A DNA stretch of 64,000 nucleotides from Jaltomata sinuosa (lineage: Eukaryota > Streptophyta > Magnoliopsida > Solanales > Solanaceae). Under the pieces are notes generated by a model. It saw only the letters and a list, made by a program, of their open reading frames with translations. It did not search any database and was not told where the DNA came from. A program made the position numbers and the translations under genes. Positions 26,056 to 38,600 of the stretch are shown in pieces; within the stretch, counting starts at the first letter, position 1; every line of letters starts with the position of its first letter. Where the stretch lies: NCBI GenBank assembly GCA_003996215.1, contig QJPP01007526.1, forward strand, positions 186,001-250,000, in the 5' to 3' direction.

Positions 26056-29000
26056 ATGGCGGAGGATAAGAAAGAGTCAACGTCGAGTTCGCCGCTTCGC
26101 AATGAAGAAGATCCGGAAGATCCCGTCAAATCTTCTCCTTCTTCCCCCAATTCCTCTACTCGCAAGGTTCGTTAACCTTCATTAAGAAGAAGAATATACT
26201 CTTAATTTGTATAAACTGACCTGTTCAATGAATTTTCACACTGTAATTTCACCCTTAATTACTTGTTTATTTACTGTATTGTTTAGATTAACAGATCCAA
26301 CTTGCTATAAACAGTACCTATATTATCTTAGTGAGAATTGATTTGGAAATCTAAGTTGTTGATTAACACTCAATCTCCCGTGGTGAAAATGCTAATGTTA
26401 TAAACAGTACCTATATTGTAGGTCAATTTGTTTTGGCATCTCATTATCTTAGTGAAGATTGATTTGAAAAAGAAATGGATAATAATCTAAGTTGTTGATT
26501 AACACTCAATCTCCCGTGGTGAAAATGCTAATGTTATAAACAGTACCTATATTGTAGGTCAATTTGTTTTGGCATCTCATTATCTTAGTGAAAATTGATT
26601 TGAAAAAGAAATGGATAATAATCTAAGTTGTTGATTAACTCTCAATTTCGTGTGGTGAAAATGCTAATGTTATAAACCTGTAAATGGCATTTGAATCCAC
26701 TTGAAAGGAATTTTGAAATGTATCTGAATGAGATTTACTAGGTGAAATGCGATCATTTAAAAAATAAATAAATACGAATTTCAACATTTTGGTAAATTCA
26801 TTGTAATGGCTGGGGGGTGGGGGGTCTAGTGGTGCAGGATAGAGGATGTTCACTAACATAAAGGCAGTGGGAAAAAAAAAGCAATTTTAATACGATTTAA
26901 GCTGAGAGTTGAAATGGTGAGAACTAAATTATGGGTTATAATGGCTAAGCTATAGATATATCAATGATGGGATTTTAGAATTGGGGTGTGTTTGGTATGA
27001 TGGAAAATGTTTTCTTGGAAAATAAGTGGGTTCTTCCTTGTTTTCTTGTGTTTGGTACGTAAGTAAAAAATATTATCCTAAAAGGGTTTGTATATAATCT
27101 AGACAAATACTATGGGAGGTGGGGGGTAAGGGTAGGGGTGTGGAGTGGTGGGGATGGGGGCTACAGTGTGGGGTGAAGATGAGGTGTGTTGGAGGGAGAA
27201 GAGGACACAATCAATGTGAAATGTCACCTGTGGAGCTTGTTTTCCTACATCCACTAGGAAAGTCATTTTCCTCACTTCTAAGGAACTTGTTGTCCTGGAG
27301 AAAATATTTTTCATAACTTTTTGACCAACCAAACATGAAAAAATTGGAAAACATTTACCGAACACACCCTTAGTTGTGTTACAGATTCTTTGGGCTATTT
27401 TCCTGGTCTTGTAGCTGCCGAATGACTTTCTAAATTTGGGGGAATATTAGAAGTCCAATCTTGGTGGATAAGGTAGACCCAGAATCAGATTGAAGGAAGT
27501 TGTCTCAAACGTCTTGGATCGGGCAATTTAGCTAAGAAAAGAATATAATGGAAGATAAGCAAATGATCGATATAAGCAATACCGGTTAGTTGGAATTAAA
27601 CTAATTATCTCTGTAAAGATAAGTGTGAGATTGGAGAACTCTTAATTTAGTTATCGAACGAACTGGACTTGAGTAGAGAGGAAAGGATGTAAAGGACTTG
27701 TATAGCTAACTCGGGTTGATTTGGGATTGAGGCATAATTGATTGATATTGAAAGTTCATCCACAAACCAAGAATCCAGGAGGCAGTAAATCAAAGTATAG
27801 CAGCAGGATATTGCTTGGAAATTTCAAAGATAACAAGTTTTTGACTGTCAAAATCGATAATACTCTAATCTAATGATAGTGGTGCCATTATTGATTTCTG
27901 TAATGGCCTCACTCTTTTGGTTGTAACTTCTCCCAGCATTATCTTTTTGCTGCTGGTCAATCAATAAAAGTTAGTCTTATAAAAAAAGTTCTTTGGTACT
28001 CTAATCAACTAATTTCCTGTCAAAGAAAAGAAAACTAGTTAGGTAGAGCTAACTCAACAAAATCTCTAGTATTATATTCTGCAACTATTTCATAGATTTC
28101 CAAAGTTTGACCAAAAGTATTTCTGTTACAATTTCTTGCCAGCTCTTCATACCTAAAACTACTGATCATTTTTCATTGATAAGGTAATTATTGTTCCTTT
28201 TTTTCTTTGGATAAGGTATAACAAGAGAGAGTTGAACTAATTCGTTTGATGACTACACACAATTACTGAGATATTCTTTGTTTAGATCTTCTGGCAAATG
28301 ATAATTGAGAGGCCTGTTAAGCAAGGAAATTGGTTTGGCATCACAAAGGAAAGTGTTGAAGAATTGTGATGTAGAGTTCTAGATGTAATAGTTCTTGCGG
28401 GTTATTAAAAAAAAGTAACAGTTCTTGCTGGAATTCCAATGTAACTGTAAATATTAATTCACTAACATCTGAGGTTTTGTGAACAAATACATGTTTGTTC
28501 CTTTCTATTTCTTTCACTGTGCAAAAACTCAATTTCCATATCTTTATATTGATGGTTCTGATTCTGGCATTTATTTGATCAGGCTTGCTATGCTGTTCTT
28601 CAAAGTTGGGTGTCAAAGAAGTTCATGACTGGATGGTGGGGAGCTTATCAAAATCCCTAACCTTTGATTTTGCCTTATCAACTACTTAAGAAAGGAAAAT
28701 GTACTTTTGTTGGCTTGTGGGATACTCTTGCTTTCTCAGTGTCCTGTCCCTTGGAGACAGCACCGAGAAATACAATGCATGGTCCTCCGCCCTTTTTTTC
28801 TATTTGTATCTCTAGTACATTGGGTGCCTACTTCGTTTGTCTTCTGAGAATCTCTACATACTAATTTTGGTGGATATTGCCTATTCACAGTGTGGTCCTC
28901 TTCCCTGTGGCTGTTACATTTTTCATCACTTGGTGGTTTATTCAATTTGTTGATGGTTTCTTCAGCCCCATATATGAAAGACTTGGTATTGACATATTTG

Positions 29001-32000
29001 GTACGTCACTTTTGGCATTGCAGGATTTTATTTCCCATTTCGCTTGCTGTAGTAACCTTTGATGCATTGATCATGTTGGTAGTTGTGATGTTTCTGGTAA
29101 ATTATTAACAGCATCATAAGCTGTGTCTTCAATAAAAGCCTGTGTAGCTGGTAAATTTTTAAGTGCTTCCCTTGTACTTGCAGGCCTTGGATTTGTCACA
29201 TCGATAACCTTCATATTCTTTGTCGGCATTTTTGCTTCATCATGGTTGGGTTCAACGGTTTTCTGGTTAGGGGAATGGTTTATAAAGAGAATGCCCTTTG
29301 TGAAGCATTTATACTCTGCATCCAAGCAAATTAGTTCTGCTATTTCACCAGGTAATCATTGTTGTTTGGTTGCAACTTTTAATTTCCCAATGATGAGGTA
29401 CTAAAGAGATATAGATATGTCGAATGCAGATTTAGCTTTGATAAAATAATCTTTGAAATCCCTTTTCAATCACCATGGCATAATGCTTCCCTTGGACAAA
29501 ATGCTTATATGAAAGGCTGGTAGTGTTTCCTGTTCATTGATTGTTTTCCATATCAGCTATGATGCAACATCGATACGTGGAAGAAATCCTAAAATCTAAG
29601 AACAAGAAAGTAAAGATAGGAGATAGACACAAGCAACGAACTAATTGGCAACAATAACTATATTAAAGCTAAAACCTCCAATTAAGAAGTCAAACAAGCA
29701 CCAAATCTATAGAGACCCACACTAGAGGAATGAATTCCTCAAGCATGAAATATATCACTAGATAACCCTCAAGAGGAATGATCCTCGAGCAAGCAATCTC
29801 TTCAACATTGACTAGCAACAATGGCCTTAGCCTCAAACTCTCTCAAGAGTGTACTCAATAATCTCATATCAAAATAATCTTTAGTCTAAATGAGCTATTC
29901 ACCTATTTATAGTCTAGGCTAGCTATTACATAAAAGGCCCAAAGGTGGCACTTAAACAAATTGCAAAAACAGCCCAAAATGGACTGCCTGTGTAGTTTGC
30001 AGCGTTGCATCCACCTCCGCAACTCCAAACAATGAGCCATCAAGATTGGAGTGGAATGCAAACTCCCTTGCGGTCGCATCTATGGCTACATACGCCGCAT
30101 CTTATTCTCCCATCCAAGCTATCTTCCATCATGTGTCGACCTTCCTTGACCTTCAAGTGCTCCATTTTCATGATCAAAGAGAGTATAACTTGAAGATGTG
30201 TGCTTGTGCTTGCTTGGGGTGTGAGAAACATGTTGTTGGCCTTCAAACCTTCATTCCAAGCACCCTCCAAGTCTCCAAAGTGGCGACTCGATGAAAGTCT
30301 ATGAACTCCTTAGCTCGGCTTCGTGTGCAAGGTTTTGAGAAAACTCGGCTTACATCAAGCTATGATTGGGGAAAAGACTCTTTACGGATAGGTATACTTG
30401 AGTAACAGCTGAGATTCAATTTAATCTGATTTACCTTTTAAGGATCAAGACATATATTATCTTGTTTCAATCAACTAGTCCAAGACTCCAGGTGATATAC
30501 TTCAACTGGTAATGATAGAAGCATATTACGTCTGAAGCACATGGCTGTTCATTGTTTCATTTTGTCTTGATGTTGCGATAACTATGAAAGCACATTAGCA
30601 CATTACTATTGTTTAATGCATTAGAATGTGGAAGCACATCAGGACCAAATCACAAAGCCTGTTCTTAGGGACATATTGTTCATAGGTTTAATTTGTCCTT
30701 CTGATTTATTTCGCAACAATTTATGCAGCTTGATTTTATGGGTGTCTAAGTTCTTAACATACCCATGTTCGGTTATATATGTGTGATAAGTGAAGATGAG
30801 ATTCTTCCTTCTCAAAAAAAAGTGAAGATGAGATTCTGCTGAATTGATGTAGTCTTATATGTCTGTATCTTGCTGGGTTTATAGGACTTATTTGATTTTT
30901 CTGGCTGGTTTTTGATGCAGATCAAAATACCAATGCTTTCAAGGAAGTTGCTATAATTCGTCATCCCCGAATTGGTGAATATGCGATTGGTTTCATAACA
31001 TCTTCAGTTGTTCTCCAGGTAGTTCCATCATAATATCCTTATCAAAATAACTTCCATCATACTATCCTAAATGTATCTAAGTTTTACTTAAATAGTCTCA
31101 ACCTATTCTTTTTATATAACTTTAGTCCTATGCTGCACAAAAACTTCCTTCTTAGGTTCCATGTCCATTTCTGACACTTTTTGAACCTTAGATTATATGC
31201 AAAACCTGTTGGAGCTTGGAATAGTTGTAGCAGAATTAAATACCTGATATGTTTTATATACAGTTAATACAAGTAACATCATAAACTTTTATAGCGATGG
31301 TAATCTGGAGGGAAAATGTGGGTCCTCCCTGTTCTGTGTTTTGGTCTGGGAGAGGGGGAAATTAGCGGAGTGTGTTATTGGAACCGGTATAGTTTTGAAC
31401 AAAGAACTATGGAGGTAATACAATATAGCAGGGTGTCTGGAGTTCAGGGAAGACCTGTGCTGTTGCATGTGTAGCTTCTTATCTTCCTTTTCTTATTATT
31501 TCGTTTGCTGTTTCAATTTTCTCTTAGTTCTTTCTTTTTTGCTAAGCGTTGCAAACACTCGTATTTTAGCTTTATATACTCTTTCCATATTTTTCTAGTA
31601 AAAAAAATGATTCTTGTTCTTTAAATGTCATTAGTCTCATCTGAATTTGACTGCATACCGTCGTCCATTTAAATGTTTTCACTACAGAAAAGGGAAAACA
31701 CGATGTGTACCTTATACCAAAGTTACATTTCGACCTGAATTTATTTGATAATTGTCAGTTGATTAGATATCCATGCAACATAATGCCTGTAACGGCTCAT
31801 TATGTTGGATTGGTATGAAGGATAAGAACTGTGTATGGGTCTTTCCATCATATGCTTATGAATTCAAAAGACATAGAAGAAGGGGAGGGGCTGCTTATAT
31901 ATCAATCCCTTCATGTTAGTCAAAGAAAGAGGAAGTATATCTCGTTTACTTCATTTCCAAATGTGCCAAACAACATTAGTGGTATGATAAACACTCCGTT

Positions 32001-33808
32001 GAAAGGAAGTATTTCAATTAGGCTCCATTCCCCTTTGCATTTCCTCCCCTTTTACCAACATAGTGGAGTGCATTACATTTAAGAATCATAATGACGAAGT
32101 GCTTATCCCATTGATTTGATTTCAATTTCCATGGGGGACAAAAAATTTGGACTTTAAGCTAGAGATTCAAATGAATGTCGTTGTCCTACTGAAATCAAAT
32201 GTATTTCTTACCGTGTAAGATACATGTTATAGATGCATATATATCATATATGTTGAATTTAGACAAGGTTGTCTACTATATTATGATTGTCCTACCTTGT
32301 GGCATCTTCTTTTTTAAAATTAAGCAATCCCCTCCCTCCCCAGTATTCCATTTCTCTGGGGGAGAAAGAAAGCAAAGGAGACTAGATTTGGACTTATCTT
32401 GGAGACTCTACCTCAGTCCTATTTTCGTAATCCTTCTTACTCATTTCCTGCTAGTGTCCCTACTTTTCTTGTTTCTCTGATCATTAAAGGATGCTCTTAA
32501 CTATTGATTTGTTGCAGAGAGATGATGGGGATGAAGAGTTGTGCAGCATTTTTGTCCCTACAAATCATTTGTATATAGGGGATGTATTTCTGGTTAATTC
32601 CAATGATATCATCAGGCCAAATTTGTCTGTGCGAGAAGGCATAGGTATGTTTCTAATCCTACTTCTCTGCCACGCAATTCATTAATTAATGTATCTTTCA
32701 CCTCTTTCAAGTGATTGTTATTATGAATATTTACATTTTGCAGTTCAGATGTTCCACTTTACTTGGCTTCAGTATCATCGTTTCTATTTTTCTTGTCAAT
32801 TGAGATGTTTAGTCATTTTGAGCAGCGTTTACCATCTTTTTCTCTATTTTTGTATTTCACCAATCGAATTGACCAATCGTGTCCAGTCAAGCCTGGTCTC
32901 TATTTTTCTCCTTGGGTAAAACCTTGTCGGACATAGGAAATATTGATGTGACACTTTCTTTTTAGTCGGTCCAAAAAGAATGGCGTCCAGTCTAACACCA
33001 TCACATAAATTGGAACGGAGGGAGTTACTAGTTTCATTTTCCATTTCAATTTACTTGCTGAAATGTGTTGGTCCCGATCTTTTAAAGTAAAGTTATCAAT
33101 ATGGAGTATAAAGAGGTTTTTTTATTGAGATGCCCAGGGATGCCAGTCAATGATGCACTGTCTTGCGGATAACATTCTCTCAGTTGAGTGTCACACGTAG
33201 GTTGAGAGAATGAGGTTGTCTCTTTGTCTATTCTTGGGCAATACTCACCTCATGAACTAGCTTTTGAGATTGAGTTAGGTCTAAGGTCCCTTTTCTTTAC
33301 AGGCCCTACAGAAAGAGTCACCTTGACTGAAGTTCTTTACATTGTATGGTTGTTTTGTCCATGTGTTGTTGGTCCATTGGACGAGCTTATAGATTATTTG
33401 ACACACCACATAAGATATTGTGCTTAGATTCTCCAAACCAATCCATTCACCACACGAATGATATGAGCACAGTAGAACAGAAACAAAAATCCATATAGGA
33501 ATGCCAGGTTGTTTAACATGTTGTTGCTGCGTACGGTGTAATCCAGCTAAATCCTTGTTGGCACAAAAATATGAATCAAATCTTTTCACTTATAACAGCA
33601 TACATTATGCTCGTGTTTTACTACAACATGAAGTTCTCTTTTCTTGCTTTATTGCACTTGATAGAATCCCACACTGTAACACGTTCTTCTTCCTTTGTTT
33701 TCAGAGATCATTGTCTCTGTGGGAATGTCGATGCCACAGGTGATTTCTCCTATAGAAAGGATCACAAGACAAAATGACCGGATCCCTCTAAACAGAATGT
33801 TAAAGTAA
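26056..33808 (+). CDS. LCV: LIKE-COV (DUF502) integral membrane protein, 7 exons
   Basis: Exons are 26056-26166, 28583-28635, 28891-29000, 29184-29351, 30921-31018, 32518-32644 and 33705-33808; all junctions are GT-AG and the joined frame is 771 nt, 256 aa. The N-terminus (1-50) is Ser/Pro/acidic and probably cytosolic. Residues about 56-80 (VVLFPVAVTFF, FITWWFIQFVDGFF) and 94-125 (FVTSITFIFFVGIFASSWLG) form two hydrophobic segments. Conserved family stretches follow: FSPIYERLGIDIFG, PFVKHLYSASKQ, FVPTNHLYIGDVFLV and MSMPQVISPIERI. This is the plant COV1/LCV family (CONTINUOUS VASCULAR RING in Arabidopsis), small membrane proteins linked to vascular patterning and Golgi/trans-Golgi function. 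The length is normal for the family. The ATG at 26056 is preceded by a pyrimidine-rich leader. Introns carry a tandem repeat, a hAT-like MITE and a solo LTR. The biochemical role is unknown; which LCV paralogue this is cannot be decided here. Confidence 0.95.
26308..26680. repeat. Tandem repeat in LCV intron 1, period 136 bp
   Basis: The mark CTAAGTTGTTGATTAA recurs at 26351, 26487 and 26623, exactly 136 bp apart. Units 2 and 3 carry an AAAGAAATGGATAATAAT block that unit 1 lacks. Non-coding, inside the intron. Confidence 0.95.
26984..27369. mobile_element. hAT-like MITE in LCV intron 1
   Basis: Terminal repeats GGGTGTGTTTGGTA / ACCGAACACACCC. It is related to the element at 39180-40290 (both share ACCAACxAAACATGA and TTTTCCT blocks). 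The centre, 27114-27160, is G-rich (GGGAGG, GGGGGG, GGGTAGGGG, GGGGATGGGGG), a quadruplex candidate on the sense strand. Confidence 0.75.
29560..30357 (-). mobile_element. Solo LTR in LCV intron 4
   Basis: 798 bp starting TGATGCAACATC and ending TTACATCA (TG...CA termini), flanked by a perfect 5-bp duplication AGCTA at 29555-29559 and 30358-30362. On the minus strand a TATA-like CTATAAATAGG sits at 29912-29902. No internal retrotransposon region remains, so it is a solo LTR; superfamily not determined. It holds several overlapping 62-82-codon open frames that are not genes. Confidence 0.9.
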
Positions 33809-34368
33809 ACAGAATCCTCAACTCCCGTGCTTACGATTTGCACTAAGCTACCATAATTTCACTTTTGAGGAAAGTCTCATACATTATTTTCGTTGTCTTC
33901 TGTGTTTGTTTGGTGGTTCAGCATATCTGAACCAAAGCGATTAGTGACATTGGTGACTTTGTTGTATGTTTATTCTTTAGGATTAGGGGGAGGAGATACT
34001 GTTTGTTTGAAACAAATAGGTAGGGAGGCATTGTTTGGCTGTAGTTGGTTTACTCTAATTAACAATTCACCTTGGTCCGTATATATTCTTGTAACCTATG
34101 AGTTCTTGTTTTTGTATTATAAAGAAGCGGTCAATACATTCATCTATTTTGTGTTATACTTTTCAAAGGACATGGTGTGGTTTCTTATCGTTGGATAAAT
34201 GGGGGAATATTCTTCCCTTTTTTTTAAAAAATAAATTATAAGAGATGTTTGATCTAAAGAAAGTTTTTTTTGTATTTCCCTTGATCAAGAATCTTATATT
34301 CCGGCACAAGGATAAGACTTTGCAAAAGGTAAATTTCCATTGCTAGATACTTATATGAAGTAATCAAC

Positions 34369-34495
34369 GCGGGTTTGGGTGGGATGGTTGGGGACCATTG
34401 TTAAACAGAGGTTTTAAGTTCGAATTCTTGGGAAGGGAAAAAAAAATTGTTGTGATGCTGAACACGGGGCGTAAAACCAAAAAAAGAAAAAACCT
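34369..34495 (+). mobile_element. tRNA-derived SINE (tentative)
   Basis: A Pol III-like A box (TGGTTGGGGACC) and B box (AAGTTCGAATTCT) are followed by an unrelated body and an A-rich tail (ACCAAAAAAAGAAAAAAC). No clean target duplication was found. Confidence 0.5.
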
Positions 34496-34615
34496 TGTGG
34501 GGGTATGGATGTTCCAATCATAAATGTAAGTTGTCTCGTTATCATTTAGCTACGTCATAAATAACAAAAATTAGAAATTTAAGTTAGAATAAATATAATT
34601 AGTAATGTAGTCGAA

Positions 34616-34784
34616 CAGTGGCTTGGCCAGGGGTTCATCCCTTCGGCAGAAAATTATACTATTTATACACGGTTAAAATTATTTTTTATGTATATATAGT
34701 AGATGTTGAACCCTATCGATTAGTTCGTGTGTTTGTATTTTCAGATTTTGAATCCCCTCAATGAAAATCCTGGCTCCGCCTCTG
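34616..34784. mobile_element. hAT-type MITE next to the tRNA gene, (C/T)AGTGGCG family, 169 bp
   Basis: Ends CAGTGGCTTGGCCAGG / CCTGGCTCCGCCTCTG, flanked by the 8-bp duplication TAGTCGAA (34608-34615) and TAGTTGAA (34785-34792). The same family occurs at 12532, 9073, 39311 and in part at 2746. Confidence 0.88.
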
Positions 34785-34795
34785 TAGTTGAAGCA

Positions 34796-34812
34796 GCTGG
34801 AGTAGCTCAGTT

Positions 34813-34845
<33 letters not shown>

Positions 34846-34869
34846 AAGGTTCAACCCCTTCCTCTAGCG
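34796..34869 (+). tRNA. tRNA-Asn (anticodon GTT), nuclear
   Basis: The 74-nt sequence folds as a cloverleaf: acceptor GCTGGAG pairs with CTCTAGC (one G-T), with a G discriminator. The D arm carries the A box AGCTCAGTTGG. The anticodon loop reads CTGTTAA, giving anticodon GTT (Asn). The T arm is GAAGG-TTCAACC-CCTTC. There is no intron. The T loop is TTCAACC, where I would expect TTCAAGC in plant nuclear tRNA-Asn, so one loop base may be substituted. A T run (34903-34911) about 33 nt downstream could be the Pol III terminator. A hAT-type MITE with its target-site duplication ends 4 nt before the 5' end. Confidence 0.95.
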
Positions 34870-35084
34870 CTATATTAACTTGACACTATTGATTAGAAAA
34901 TCTTTTTTTTTGTTTGCTGCTGACGTACTTAAATATTTCCTTTTTCTGTTCAATTATGTAAACTTAAGAGATGTATAAGTGTGATAAGTTGAACACGACA
35001 GCTCGTGTTTGATTCCTATCTTCCGTCGGAGTTCAGACCTCAACCTTTTGATCCAGAGTTTTTCTCCCTGCAAAGCTATCAATG

Positions 35085-35235
35085 CTTTATTCAAGGTCTT
35101 TAGCAGACGTTCGTTCATTCTGCCTCTCCAGTGGCTTTTTTTCCCGAGAGGATTGGCGAAGGGGCCCTTTTTTCTTTGACAAGGGAAGAGATTGTAGCGG
35201 GGTACAAATAGACCGGTGAAAGATGAGTACCATTC
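35085..35235. other. GC-richer patch, possible organelle-DNA insertion
   Basis: The DNA here is richer in G/C than its surroundings and has a mitochondrial-like style (TTGTAGCGGGGTACAAATAG, GACCGGTGAAAGATGAG). It lies in the 1.8 kb between the LCV stop and the COG0212 stop. A 115-codon minus-strand frame crosses it with no recognised domain. The organelle origin is inferred. Confidence 0.35.
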
Positions 35236-35649
35236 AATGAATCTAAATTGCGCTTTTAGTTCTCTTATTAACATATTGTTACAAATCGAACAAATGATCA
35301 ACTACAAGCCTTCTTGTCACAGAATAGTACAAATTAAGTTAGTTTTAGTACTTTATAACTGTAGCGTTCCCCTAGCAAAGCATGTATATTTGTAGCAGCT
35401 CCAGCTGAAGCAATTGTAACTGCTCTGGTGGATCAGAGCTACTCGAAAACCGTGTGATTTAGTATGAAAAAGAAGTTCGTCTTTACAAGAAAATTTCTTT
35501 TACATCACCATTGAAACGTATATCAATATTAGCTATTACAATGAATTTACAGTTTGATGACCTAAAATAAGTACAAGAAAACTACACAGAAGGTTACATA
35601 ACAATTTACTTCCTATCAAACTTCATCTTTTGAAGGAAAGGTAAATATA

Positions 35650-38600
35650 TCAGCGTCGACGCTGGGCAGTTGGTGGTAGTTTCTCAGAAGGGCCAGTTGG
35701 AAGCTTTTTCCCAGTCTCTTGTTCAATTTTTCTTTTCAGCTGTCTGAGTATTCGAATTTGACTAAGCTTTTCAGGAGAGAGCTTCTCCCAATATATCCCT
35801 GCAAGGGATCATAAGAAAGGTTAGCCAACTGCAATCACCATTAAGCTACTGTGACGTCTCTTTAGCTTCAAGTTATCAGCTCACCAAGTGAAAGAGAAAA
35901 GATCCAAAGACGAGAAACAAAAAGGAAAAAGAGAAAGTCACGGATAACGACACATGCATACAAGAAGAGACTACAGGTACTGACTATGGCAATTATACAT
36001 ACGGAGTACGCTAACCTTGAGGCTTTGGGATAGATGTGTTTGTAAATATGATTCGAGTTGGAGTGCATATGATGTCAACCGGCACATCATGGATCAATAA
36101 TTTGTCAATAGGAATGTCATCTACTAGCTGTTCATCATGCACTGAGGAAGCCATCCATAGAGAAGAAGATCAATTTAGCAAATGTGAGAATTGTTGAAAC
36201 AGTCCTTCCATAGTTTCGACTAGCAAAATTACTTCTTTTTCATCCACAATAACAGGGAAAAGAAAAGCTTGATTTGGATCAACCAACAAGCAAGGTTTGC
36301 ATATTAAGAGTACGAAAGGTTAAAGTTGGATGAAGAAGGGTGACTTTAAGAGAGACGTACCAGACGTGACAACTGGTGTTGAGTCATCTATGGCCCCCAT
36401 GTATCTCAGCATGCCATATTCAAGCTCAGCAAATCCCTACAGACAATGATCGGTGCAATTCAAGATAAGTTTCCAAATAACACTTGGTGCTCGGCATACC
36501 AAAGTAACATAGTGGGAACAATTAAATGAAATCAAGATAATCACAACTTCTTTTATAGACACCCTTGAAACTTTTCACACAATTTGTGACAGAACATGCA
36601 TAAAATTCATCAATCAACACTAACACAATCATCTTAACTTCATATTTTAAAGCCATCAACAGCCAAAACAAAAGGAAAAACTTAGAAGCACTTTCGTACA
36701 CAACAGAAGCGAACACATAAATCAACAAAATAGGCTTGTCAGTCATAGCTACAGGGAAAAAGAGAAGAAGTATGCAAAGGTTGATAAAATTGAGCTCTTA
36801 AATTTGATACTAGCATAATTTCAGTGACTACTAGTTAGGTAATGCAACTATTGGAAGATGATTTTAAATAGTAATATAAGCCTTCCTGTGCAACCAATTG
36901 TTATGGTGGCACATGATATAGAAGCTAAAGACAGTAACATTCAATATAACCATTATAAAGCATATAAAAGTAGAACTTTCAGCACAGGAAGTTAAGATCA
37001 GACATTATACTATGAGGGAAAAGTACCAGATCATACAAAAGTGGACAAAATTTAGCTGCATCATATATGATGGAAACAGTCTATTCGTGTTCTCTTACGA
37101 TGTGTACCATGCCTACGTGGTTTACACTCACTTCTTTTCATCATGCATAACCCAAATTCCAGAGCTAGCTTCTCGCAGTACGAAATAGTAGAGAGGAAAA
37201 GATTGGCATACATGCTTACCTCTCCCTTGCCGAGTCTTGCACCCGTCTTTGGGTCAACAGCAACTGAGCCTATAACAATTAAGTCCACCTTTATTTTCTC
37301 CTCCAATCCAATTGGTCTTCCATATTTGGCAACTCCAGCAGAAGTGCAGGCCTCCTTAATGGTACCAGCAGATAACATACTAGCTTCAAGTACAGAGAAA
37401 AAACCTGTCCTAAGACGAGGCTGCGGTGTCAATAGCTGCTTCCCTCCTGCAAAAGAATAGGGATGAGAAATGAGTAAATCAATGTCATATAATAGGACAA
37501 AGAGGAAACTTTTACTATCAAACAGTAAGAACTTTCACTTCACGACCTCCTATTTCATACTCGCTCCGTTTCAAATTATTAGACAAAGAGGAAACCTTAT
37601 ATCACCTTCAACAGTAAAAACTTTCACTTTACCACCTTCTCTTATATCTATTATTGGACGAAGTAAAGAAGAATCTATTTGTGTCCTGAGAAAATTGTTT
37701 ACAAATTTGGAGACTAGATCAAAAATACTGAATTTGATAACCAAGCCTTCAGAAAAAGAGCTTCTTAATTATTTTTTAATCTCAACTTAAAGTTGGATAT
37801 AAAATGATTTATTTAAACACTAGTTACACTACTTTAACAAACTTCTATTATAATCCAGGGTCATAACTCTACATTATTCATAGTAAAAAAAAAGGCATAA
37901 TACATTAACAATCAGACACTCAAACTTGGCCTCAGTTGACAAATAAGCACTCCAACTTTGAGAGTGTACCTCTAGACACCTCAACTTAGTCTCAACTGAC
38001 AACTAAACACTCCAACTCGTCCCCATTGTGTCTCGTGAACACCCGATGCTGATGTGACACATAAATTTTAGAGGCGTCTAGATGTGCATACTCAAAATTG
38101 GAGTGCTTACTTGTCAACAAGGTCAAGTTTGAGTGTTTGTTTATCTATTATGCCAAAAAAGAGCTATACAGAAGTCTTGATCTACTTTTTTTTTTCTTTC
38201 ATTCTAATTTATCGCATTACAATTAAGGGGGGAAATAAACTTCAAATTTTAAACAAAATAAGTTCATGAAAACTAACCATTAAGTGTGAGAAATCTCACT
38301 TGCTTTTGCGGTGTATCTGGATTCACCTTCACACATTTAGCCACTTTAAACTCCTCCAATTCACTCAACTGCCAATAACAAAAAATAATAAATTAGCAGA
38401 CATTTTTGTTAATAACCATTGTGTTTGGGCCAGCTTGCGTGCACCTCGATTAATTCCACGGGATATCTGTCACATCTCACCCGCAACAGGTATCAAGTAA
38501 CTCTATCCATCAAAGCTAGGACAGATGGAAAAAAAATACCTAATGTTTTTGTCTCTGCTGAAATTTAAACCTGAGACCTTCATCGACCACTAGGCCACAC

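Noticed and set aside
30005..30294. Overlapping 62-82-codon frames on both strands
   Set aside because: They lie inside the solo LTR.
34954..35301. 115-codon minus-strand frame with a basic C-terminal half
   Set aside because: No recognised domain; it crosses a possible organelle insertion, so it is more likely fortuitous.
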